Shown in pieces: positions 1 to 5,848 of a DNA stretch of 6,418 bases. Source of the DNA: an uncultured Saprospiraceae bacterium (GTDB taxonomy: Bacteria; Bacteroidota; Bacteroidia; Chitinophagales; Saprospiraceae); assembly GCA_905479665.1 (NCBI GenBank), contig CAJQNM010000792.1, positions 1 to 6,418 on the forward strand, in the 5' to 3' direction. The notes under the pieces are model-generated. The model was not told the origin of the DNA. It saw only the letters and a list, made by a program, of their open reading frames with translations, and did no database searches. Made by a program: the position numbers and the translations under genes. Each line of letters begins with the position of its first letter. Within the stretch, counting starts at the first letter, position 1.

Positions 1-1534
1 TTGATTTATCTGTGTTGGACCTAAGGGCATCAAACAGAGGAGGGGAGGGATATCCCTTTGGTAGATCCTCAATACTCGACTGCATTGACACAAATTCCTT
101 GGGGGAGTAGATCGAGGTCGGCCCATTGAGCTGCACAAAAATAAGCAAGTCAAGAAAGGTGAATGCACCTAGGATCAGAATCTTGCTTGATCCATTTTTT
201 GCCCTTGCTAGGAGAAACCCGCCGATACTAAGGAGTACTAGACCAAGCAGGGCCTGAACCCCAAAAGCTCCAGACAGAGACTTTACTGGTAGCTCAAATC
301 CGATCGAGAGGACATAGGTCAATGCTATCATGTAGATGATTCCTATCCCCAGGCAGATCCGAAAGATCAATTTTCGCTGAGGAAATAACAGATAGTGATT
401 CAGACTCCGCGATGCCAATAAACAACCTAAGAGGATGGTGAAGTAGCGAAAAAGACTGGGGAAACGAAAAAGTTCAAAGAGTGGAAGGTGGTTTGCCCAT
501 TGGCGGAGTGGCAATTCATCACCGAGCGAGAGCGCTACACTGAGCAGTAGCATGAGCCACCATCTGCGCACCCGCTCATCTTGCTTCCACAGGGTTAAGC
601 TGCTCAGCAATAAGATGAATCCAGGCAGTGTCATGTACACATTGATGATGGACTGATCTCCGCTCCAAAAAGAGCCGTTCTCAAAGATTGTCGGATAGGG
701 AAAGAGATAGGAAAGCATGTGCTTGAATCGCCACGATCCCACCATACTTGACTCACCACTAAGCCCTGCAGCTCGAGAGATATGCTCGGCAAGATCCCAC
801 ATGCCCACCAGCACCACTCCGCAAACCAAACCAGTCAATGCCAGTAGCTTGAGGAGCAATACGAGAAATGGTCTTCGAGAGGTGATGGGCAACCTGCGCA
901 AGTAATGTAGTAGGGTCCAGATGCCGAGCACATAGAGCATCACGAAGGAAAAAGCGAGATAGCCGCCACTGAGCAACAAATAAGAAAATAGGGCGGTGAG
1001 GACGATATTTCGTAGATCTGGTCGGTGAAGGAACGCATGATAACTCGCCAGCAAATGTGGTATCCATGCCCCTGCGACGATCCAACCGAGATGCTGTGCG
1101 TTGCCAACAAAAAATCCATTCACCATAAAGATCAGTACACCCCAGAGGAGTCCCATTTTCTTGATGCCAAGCGACCTACCAAGGCGAAAAAAGCCAGCAC
1201 CCGCGACCAGCAGGTGCAGTAAATATTCCAAATTGAGTGAGTACAAGCCATATCCCTTGATGAGCCCCACCAGGATCGCCGGCAGATACCAAGTTTGCGG
1301 CTCTGTTCCTTGAGCAAATCCTTGTAGTTGAAATGGATTCCAAAGAGGTAAGACACCATTACGAAAGGCATCACAGACAAAATAGCGCCAGGGCAATGAG
1401 ATATCTAGTGCGTCCCATTTCAGTGTACTCTGAAAGGTCGCCAGGGGCCAAAAGATGAGGAGCAGTAAGGTGACCAGTACCATGGCCATTTGCCAGGGCT
1501 TCTTTTCAATCCAAGACCGAAGACCACTCTCCAT
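1..1534 (-). CDS. YfhO-type polytopic membrane protein, C-terminus beyond window (partial)
   Basis: Reading the minus strand from the ATG at 1534 gives 511 codons with no stop, so the gene leaves the window at position 1. The product is strongly hydrophobic, with about eleven or twelve membrane segments by eye (for example residues 15-33, 102-116, 127-146, 176-210, 225-248, 298-315, 388-411, 422-444 and 451-470). Near the N-terminus, after the first membrane segment, there is an acidic loop (W40, D41, D44) followed by PLWNP at 63-67. A later LFRFPSLFRYF stretch lies at 355-365. This pattern matches the YfhO family of GT-C-like membrane proteins, usually about 800 residues long and thought to be glycosyltransferase-like in lipid or cell-wall glycosylation. 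That role is family knowledge, and the substrate is unknown. The start precedes the first membrane segment; Met16 and Met18 are less likely alternatives. No Shine-Dalgarno is obvious. It is transcribed divergently from gldJ across 141 bp. Confidence 0.85.
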   Translation of the reverse strand, partial: MESGLRSWIEKKPWQMAMVLVTLLLLIFWPLATFQSTLKWDALDISLPWRYFVCDAFRNGVLPLWNPFQLQGFAQGTEPQTWYLPAILVGLIKGYGLYSLNLEYLLHLLVAGAGFFRLGRSLGIKKMGLLWGVLIFMVNGFFVGNAQHLGWIVAGAWIPHLLASYHAFLHRPDLRNIVLTALFSYLLLSGGYLAFSFVMLYVLGIWTLLHYLRRLPITSRRPFLVLLLKLLALTGLVCGVVLVGMWDLAEHISRAAGLSGESSMVGSWRFKHMLSYLFPYPTIFENGSFWSGDQSIINVYMTLPGFILLLSSLTLWKQDERVRRWWLMLLLSVALSLGDELPLRQWANHLPLFELFRFPSLFRYFTILLGCLLASRSLNHYLLFPQRKLIFRICLGIGIIYMIALTYVLSIGFELPVKSLSGAFGVQALLGLVLLSIGGFLLARAKNGSSKILILGAFTFLDLLIFVQLNGPTSIYSPKEFVSMQSSIEDLPKGYPSPPLFDALRSNTDKS

Positions 1535-1549
1535 GCAATTAAATCTATT

Positions 1550-1557
1550 TACATTTG
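1550..1557 (+). promoter_or_regulatory. Candidate Bacteroidota -7 element upstream of gldJ
   Basis: TACATTTG matches the Bacteroidota sigma-A -7 consensus TAnnTTTG exactly. It points toward gldJ and would give a leader of about 110 nt. I see no TTG-type -33 element at the right distance upstream, and an 8-base motif with two free positions occurs often by chance, so this is weak. It overlaps the first unit of the tandem repeat. Confidence 0.2.
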
Positions 1558-1586
1558 CGGCCTTTTAAATATTGCGGCCTTTAAAT
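1555..1586. repeat. Imperfect tandem direct repeat in the divergent intergenic region
   Basis: TTGCGGCCTTTTAAAT at 1555-1570 is followed one base later by TTGCGGCCTTTAAAT at 1572-1586, a period of 17 bp with a single T missing in the second copy. Each unit contains the palindromes GGCC and TTTAAA. It lies 21 bp upstream of the yfhO-like start and about 90 bp upstream of gldJ. It could be a pair of regulator sites or simply slippage; the sequence does not decide. Confidence 0.6.
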
Positions 1587-1675
1587 GAGCAGCGAAAGAT
1601 AAGATTTGAGAATGCATGTAATAGATTGAGTAGGACGTGCGTTATTTCCGATATAAATAGGGTGAACAGACATAA

Positions 1676-3178
1676 ATGATGAAATTCAGCAATTTATTCC
1701 TCTTCTTGGTAATGATCTCCCTCGTGGGAGTAAGCTGTAAGAAGAGCGAAAGATCCTCCACAACCGGCTGGAAGTACAACGATCAGAAATGGGGTGGATT
1801 CAGCAAACTGGACTACAAAGGACAGATCACAGCTCCCAATCTAGTTTTGATAGAAGGAGGGACCTTCACGATGGGTTTAACCAACGAAGATGTGACCTAT
1901 GAGTGGAATAACGTGACCAGAAGAGTTACGGTACCATCCTTTTACATCGACGAAACGGAGATCTCCAACATTGACTATCGGCACTTTGTCTTTTGGACGG
2001 GTCAGACCTTTGGAGCGAGTTATCCGCAGCGGGTGAGTGAAATCGCTCCAGACACGCTGGTGTGGAGAGAAGAGCTTGCCTACAATGAGCCAATGATCGA
2101 AACCTATTTTCGGCATCCCTCATTTGATGACTATCCCGTCGTCGGGGTGAGCTGGGAGCAAGCCAACGAGTACTGCTTATGGCGCACGGATCGAGTGAAT
2201 GAAATGTTGCTGATCGAGAAGGGTATTCTCAATCTAAACCCCGAGCAAAAAGATGCAGACAATTTCAATACCCGAGCATATCTGGGTGGACAATATGAAG
2301 GCAATGTCAGCAAGAACCTAAAGGACGATGTGACTGGTGGTGAGCGACGAGTGAAACGTGAAGATGGAATTTTCGTACCCGACTATCGATTGCCTACTGA
2401 GGCCGAGTGGGAGTACGCAGCATTGGGTCTGGTGGGCAACCGCCCAAATCCTCAAGATGAGTTGATCACCGATCAGCGCATTTATCCATGGGATGGAAAT
2501 ACAGCTCGGTACAAACGAAGAGATAAGTCTCAGGGACGTATGCTGGCCAACTTCAAGCGCTCTAAGGGTGACTATATGGGCCTCGCAGGAAACCTCAATG
2601 ACAATTCACCTTATCCTGGGCCTGTACGTCAATTTTGGCCCAACGATTACGGCTTGTACAATATGGCAGGAAATGTGAGCGAATGGGTCGCGGATATTTA
2701 TCGCCCCACAACAAGCACAACCTTGCGAGATGCAGATGAGCACGACATCAGTCCATATCGTGGAAATAAATTCATGGAGTTGGTGCGTGATGAGGATGGA
2801 AATACCGCCGAAAAAGATAGTCTCGGTCGCTTACAATATCGACCGGTTGATAGTCTCGAAACTTCAAAAAGAGACAACTATACGCGGGCTGATCTGACCA
2901 ACTATATGGATGGTGATGAAGACAGCTATGCGGTCTATGAGTATGGCAAAAGCACTTTGCTCAACGAATATTCTAGAGTAATCAAAGGTGGTAGCTGGGC
3001 GGATCGTCTTTTTTGGCTGGCTCCGGGTGCTCGACGATTTAAGGACGAGCATAAGTCTGATAAGACCATTGGTTTCCGATGCGCAATGGATCGAGTTGGC
3101 GCTCAGGCAGGCAACAGTCAGGTCGGCGGCAACACTTTTAAGGCGCGCAAAAAGAAAACGAAGAGGCGTTACAAATAA
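1676..3178 (+). CDS. gldJ: Gliding motility / type IX secretion lipoprotein GldJ
   Basis: The 500-residue protein begins with a lipoprotein signal (residues 1-20) and Cys21 as the probable lipidation site; the lipobox VGVSC has Gly at -3, which is not ideal. The next residues KKSERS lack the acidic run of Bacteroidota surface-export signals, so I infer it stays on the periplasmic side of the outer membrane. An FGE-sulfatase (SUMF1-like) fold follows: IEGGTFTMG 59-67, YPVVGVSWEQA 153-163, YRLPTEAEWEYAA 237-249, YGLYNMAGNVSEWV 325-338, RVIKGGSW 434-441 and IGFRCA 465-470. The tail is very basic (KARKKKTKRRYK). In Flavobacterium johnsoniae GldJ is needed for gliding and for type IX secretion, and it stabilises GldK. 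It is shorter than that homologue (about 560 residues). Two ATG codons are adjacent at 1676 and 1679; AGGGTG at 1659-1664 is a plausible ribosome site. murF follows, as in many relatives; porU and porV are not adjacent. Confidence 0.9.
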   Translation: MMKFSNLFLFLVMISLVGVSCKKSERSSTTGWKYNDQKWGGFSKLDYKGQITAPNLVLIEGGTFTMGLTNEDVTYEWNNVTRRVTVPSFYIDETEISNIDYRHFVFWTGQTFGASYPQRVSEIAPDTLVWREELAYNEPMIETYFRHPSFDDYPVVGVSWEQANEYCLWRTDRVNEMLLIEKGILNLNPEQKDADNFNTRAYLGGQYEGNVSKNLKDDVTGGERRVKREDGIFVPDYRLPTEAEWEYAALGLVGNRPNPQDELITDQRIYPWDGNTARYKRRDKSQGRMLANFKRSKGDYMGLAGNLNDNSPYPGPVRQFWPNDYGLYNMAGNVSEWVADIYRPTTSTTLRDADEHDISPYRGNKFMELVRDEDGNTAEKDSLGRLQYRPVDSLETSKRDNYTRADLTNYMDGDEDSYAVYEYGKSTLLNEYSRVIKGGSWADRLFWLAPGARRFKDEHKSDKTIGFRCAMDRVGAQAGNSQVGGNTFKARKKKTKRRYK

Positions 3179-3198
3179 TCGACCTCCAAAGAATTTTT

Positions 3199-3235
3199 AA
3201 GTCCGACACTGATCCGTTAGTGCCGGACTTTTTTT
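3199..3235 (+). terminator. Intrinsic terminator of gldJ
   Basis: AAGTCCGACACT (3199-3210) pairs with AGTGCCGGACTT (3219-3230) with one A-C mismatch, around an 8-base loop. The stem runs straight into seven T residues (3229-3235). The opposite strand has only a short T run after the stem, so it works best for plus-strand transcripts. It starts 20 nt after the gldJ stop. Confidence 0.88.
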
Positions 3236-3250
3236 ATTTACCTTTTCTAT

Positions 3251-4594
3251 ATGTTGGCCGCAATCGAAGAGATATATGCTCATTTTTGTGCAAGCAATGG
3301 GCTCTGCACTGACACACGGTTGTTGCAGCCTGGTCAGATTTTTCTCGCTCTCGTGGGAGATCAATTTGATGGAAATGAGTTTGCCCTTTCCGCCCTAGAT
3401 CAGGGTGCAAATTATGCGGTGGTCTCAAGCAGACGGTTGGCCGAAGCAAATGATCGATGCATTTACCAGCCCAATACGTTGACTTGCCTGCATCGATTAG
3501 CTGCTCAGCATCGTGCTCACTTCAGGGGCAAAGTAATTGGCATCACCGGTTCCAACGGAAAGACAACGAGCAAAGAGCTGATCGTCTCGGTGCTAAGCCA
3601 AAAATTTAAGGTAAAGGGAACACGAGGTAACTTGAATAATCACATTGGTGTCCCACTCACCATTTTAAGTCTCACGGATGAGGATGAAATTGCCGTGGTA
3701 GAAATGGGAGCGAATCATCCGGGAGAGATTAAGCTGCTCTGCAATATAGCAGATCCGGAATATGGGTATATCACCAATGTAGGACAAGCACATCTCGAAG
3801 GCTTCGGGTCACTTGAAGTCATTCGAGAAACTAAATTTGCGCTTTATCATCATATAGCAAACCGAGCAGGAGGCGGATGTTTCTATCTCAATGGAGATGA
3901 AAAATCACTCAGTGAGTTTATTTCTTCCAGCCACCCCCGGGTCTTCACCTTCACGGCACAAAAGTATTCAAACATTGAGGTCGTACCTACGGTATCATTC
4001 GATTGGTCGAGGGGTGACAAAAAGCATAGAGTCACCAGCGAGCTGTATGGTCAGCACAACTTCACAAATGTCACAGCAGCTATTTCCATTGCCGAAGATT
4101 TTGGCTTATCGAGCGATGAGATCGTGCGAGGCATCACCGCGTATGTCCCCGGGGCAAATCGGTCACAACTTATGCAGTGGGGCAATCACCGGGTGTATCT
4201 TGATGCTTACAACGCCAATCCGAGCAGTATGGCAGAAGCACTCATCTTTTTTAAGCGTGTGCAAGCCAAGCGTAAAGTGCTGATTCTCGGAGATATGCTG
4301 GAGATCGGTGCGCAGGTAGGGGAGATGCATGAAAAGATCCTGGTTCAGGCGCAAGACATGGATCTCACGCAGGTTATTTTGGTTGGGGAGATTTTTGCCA
4401 CGCTGGCATCGCGCTTCCAACATTCAGAGTGGACCTTCACCACTTCACTCGCTGAAGCAAGGAAAATCGCACTGGACATGCCGAGTAGCACGCTCTATCT
4501 GAAAGGAAGTCGCTCAATTGGTTTGGAAAAAATTATTTCTCCCCTGGGCGGTAGTTCTCATACAGATCTCTCAGAGCCTGTAGGTCAGGACTAA
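3251..4594 (+). CDS. murF: UDP-N-acetylmuramoyl-tripeptide--D-alanyl-D-alanine ligase MurF
   Basis: MurF is the last cytoplasmic Mur ligase: with ATP it joins D-Ala-D-Ala to the UDP-MurNAc-tripeptide to make the peptidoglycan pentapeptide precursor. The 447 residues show the three expected domains. The N-terminal substrate domain carries TDTR (20-23) and FDGNEFALSAL (39-49). The central ATPase has the P-loop GITGSNGKTT (97-106), GNLNNHIGVP (126-135), EMGANHPGEI (151-160) and NVGQAHLEGFGS (176-187). The C-terminal ligase domain has DAYNANPSSM (318-327), LGDMLEIG (346-353) and LKGSRSIGLEKI (417-428). The ATG at 3251 fits the family N-terminus, but it lies only 15 nt after the terminator run and has no Shine-Dalgarno. 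About 15 residues after the usual end near LEKIISPL are encoded opposite the convergent neighbour and look like a run-on tail. Confidence 0.95.
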   Translation: MLAAIEEIYAHFCASNGLCTDTRLLQPGQIFLALVGDQFDGNEFALSALDQGANYAVVSSRRLAEANDRCIYQPNTLTCLHRLAAQHRAHFRGKVIGITGSNGKTTSKELIVSVLSQKFKVKGTRGNLNNHIGVPLTILSLTDEDEIAVVEMGANHPGEIKLLCNIADPEYGYITNVGQAHLEGFGSLEVIRETKFALYHHIANRAGGGCFYLNGDEKSLSEFISSSHPRVFTFTAQKYSNIEVVPTVSFDWSRGDKKHRVTSELYGQHNFTNVTAAISIAEDFGLSSDEIVRGITAYVPGANRSQLMQWGNHRVYLDAYNANPSSMAEALIFFKRVQAKRKVLILGDMLEIGAQVGEMHEKILVQAQDMDLTQVILVGEIFATLASRFQHSEWTFTTSLAEARKIALDMPSSTLYLKGSRSIGLEKIISPLGGSSHTDLSEPVGQD

Positions 4595-5588
4595 ACTCAC
4601 GCTCCTTGATCACCTGCGAATAATCTGCGTAGGAACATGCCAACAATGGAAAGGCAGCTTTGAGGGAAGAGGATGCCGTATTTGCTAGCCACCATTTCTG
4701 CGTCCGTTCATCTGAATAGAAGGTAAGTGCCTCGTCTGCATGTTCGACAAGGTAGCTTCGCATCTGTTGTACGTCTGGAGCTAAACGAAACTCTAGGCCA
4801 TACATAAAGTACCACAAGATGGGTGCAATCAAATTGGCTGCAGCGCTTTCGATCGTAAAGGAATTGATGATCAGTAGTTTGCAATATGAACTCCGCCCAG
4901 CATAGTGAGCAAGTTGGGACGCAGCCTGACCATCAAACCCAATGCCTGCAGCTGACGCGGCCAGCGCATCAAAATCGATGCTGACTAAGCTCGATCTGCG
5001 CAGATGTGGTTCGCAAGCTGCAAGGTCTGAGGTCGCCTCCGCGAGGCTAATTTTTCGACAATTTTCGCCAAGGTCTTGGCCGGGCATCCTCAGATCACGA
5101 TGCCGCTGTAGACCGATTAAGGTCTGGTCAATGAGCCATGGCTTGCCTAGAGCGGACAGTTCATCAGACTGGTCGTGTATATCGCCCAAGGATGGTTGAA
5201 TGGCAGCAATTGAAAACGGCTCTTCCAAAAGCTGGAGATGGTCGAAAGCCGATTTTAGGGCCGAATTTTCCTGATTGATCACGATGGTTGACCAGCCTTC
5301 TTTGTGGCCTTCTCGCATCAGTGTCAGCAGTAGATTGCGATCCTGATCATAAGAGACCAGTCGGGCGATCGCGACTCGTGTGATATCTTTTGTGTTGAAG
5401 GCACGAGCTGAGTTAAGGAGCAACAGTAGTTCCTTATTTGCACAGAGCACTTGAACATTTTCAAAATCGCTGTGATTGGCTGCATCAAAAGCTGCCCGTA
5501 AATGATTGAAAAAGCCGATACCTGCGACTTCTTCAGGCTGTCTTCCATCTACATTTTGCTCAGATCCCGTTGCTTTTTTTTCGTCCAT
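4533..5588 (-). CDS. Degenerate arginase-fold (formimidoylglutamase-like) protein
   Basis: The 351-residue product resembles the ureohydrolase (arginase/agmatinase/formimidoylglutamase) proteins of Bacteroidota, most clearly in its C-terminal half: VSIDFDAL (202-209), HYAG (228-231), an ILWYFMYGLEFR segment (257-268), TFYSDERTQKWW (289-300) and LACSYADYSQ (316-325). SIDFD at 203-207 recalls the SxDxD metal motif of arginases. The earlier metal motifs appear lost: VINQENSALKSAF (103-115) stands where a GGxxD-type motif is expected, and IAAIQPSLGDIH (127-138) where a DxxxD motif is expected. The N-terminus is short, since relatives are roughly 380-390 residues (from memory). I infer a catalytically inactive or altered member; substrate and role are unknown. 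The ATG at 5588 is followed by an eight-A run in codons 3-6. Upstream AGGA sits very close to the start. The 3' end overlaps murF, on the opposite strand, by 62 bp. Confidence 0.75.
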   Translation of the reverse strand: MDEKKATGSEQNVDGRQPEEVAGIGFFNHLRAAFDAANHSDFENVQVLCANKELLLLLNSARAFNTKDITRVAIARLVSYDQDRNLLLTLMREGHKEGWSTIVINQENSALKSAFDHLQLLEEPFSIAAIQPSLGDIHDQSDELSALGKPWLIDQTLIGLQRHRDLRMPGQDLGENCRKISLAEATSDLAACEPHLRRSSLVSIDFDALAASAAGIGFDGQAASQLAHYAGRSSYCKLLIINSFTIESAAANLIAPILWYFMYGLEFRLAPDVQQMRSYLVEHADEALTFYSDERTQKWWLANTASSSLKAAFPLLACSYADYSQVIKEREFSPDLQALRDLYENYRPGEK

Positions 5589-5666
5589 ATTCCTAGTAGG
5601 GACGAAGATAACAAAGGGATAAATTGATTCCTCCCACCCCCCGAAAAATAGATGTCAACAAAAAAA

Positions 5667-5671
5667 TTAAA
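5667..5671. repeat. Target-site duplication, left copy (TTAAA)
   Basis: TTAAA directly abuts the left inverted end and is repeated in the same orientation at the right end. Five bases could match by chance, but the exact placement at both ends supports an insertion scar. Confidence 0.5.
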
Positions 5672-5686
5672 CCCAATTTATGCATT
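5672..5686 (+). repeat. Left terminal inverted repeat of the MITE-like element
   Basis: CCCAATTTATGCATT, matching the right end in inverted orientation with one mismatch (T for C at the sixth base). It is also one arm of the terminator-like hairpin. Confidence 0.65.
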
Positions 5687-5828
5687 GGGTTTTCGTCGCG
5701 AAAGTCAAAAAACCAATGAAATCAGGGCTCCACTGTGATTTTGCCTCGCAATCGTAGGCATTCTTACGGAAGGAAAATTGCAGGACGTCCTTGAGTTCGC
5801 AGGTATTTTGGCTTGTAGCAGATAATCT

Positions 5829-5843
5829 AATGCATAAGTTGGG
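5829..5843 (-). repeat. Right terminal inverted repeat of the MITE-like element
   Basis: On the minus strand this reads CCCAACTTATGCATT. It starts immediately after the E2 stop codon, and unlike the left end it has no local partner for a hairpin. Confidence 0.65.
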
Positions 5844-5848
5844 TTAAA
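5844..5848. repeat. Target-site duplication, right copy (TTAAA), contains the E2 stop
   Basis: TTAAA directly abuts the right inverted end. On the minus strand it reads TTTAA, and its last three bases are the TAA stop codon of the E2 gene, so the insertion left the E2 reading frame and end intact. Confidence 0.5.

Larger units (their letters stand above)
5660..5692 (-). terminator. Terminator-like hairpin formed at the MITE end
   Basis: Read on the minus strand, AAACCCAAT (5692-5684) pairs perfectly with ATTGGGTTT (5677-5669) around a six-base loop, followed by AA and seven T residues (5666-5660). The stem is AT-rich with three GC pairs, so strength is moderate. One arm is the inverted end of the small element; the T run belongs to the flanking DNA. 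It would stop transcripts coming from the E2 gene. Confidence 0.6.
5672..5843. mobile_element. 172-bp MITE-like element with inverted ends
   Basis: The two ends are inverted copies: CCCAATTTATGCATT inward from 5672 and CCCAACTTATGCATT inward (minus strand) from 5843, 14 of 15 matching; weaker similarity extends to about 23 bp (19 of 23). TTAAA flanks both sides (5667-5671 and 5844-5848), as expected of a target duplication. The interior has no credible gene. It holds a bulged hairpin (TGCCT 5742-5746 with AGGCA 5756-5760) and the palindrome AGGACGTCCT (5782-5791). Ends beginning CCC at a TTAA-containing target recall IS1380 and piggyBac-like elements, but this family link is only a suggestion. 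Without a transposase it would have to be moved by a full-length relative elsewhere in the genome. Confidence 0.65.

Noticed and set aside
759..1380. Minus-strand open frames at 759-1085 and 1132-1380
   Set aside because: They are other frames of the single long open frame that runs from 1534 to the left edge and has clear membrane-protein composition and family motifs.
1620..1675. Further promoter-like AT-rich motifs just upstream of gldJ
   Set aside because: None matches TAnnTTTG with a properly spaced upstream element.
3891..4423. Open frames of 130 and 86 residues inside murF
   Set aside because: They lie within a gene whose own frame carries all MurF motifs, and their translations show no domain-like pattern.
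5603..5650. Promoter for the arginase-fold gene (7 of 8 matches to TAnnTTTG on the minus strand at 5643-5650 and 5603-5610)
   Set aside because: Both lack a -33 element at the right distance, and a TTGACA nearby has no matching -10, so the matches are not convincing.
5705..5761. An 18-codon minus-strand open frame inside the MITE-like element
   Set aside because: Too short, no ribosome site, and it overlaps a hairpin; it is what chance would give.
5829..5843. A second intrinsic terminator right after the E2 stop
   Set aside because: The right end of the element has no local complementary arm and no T run.
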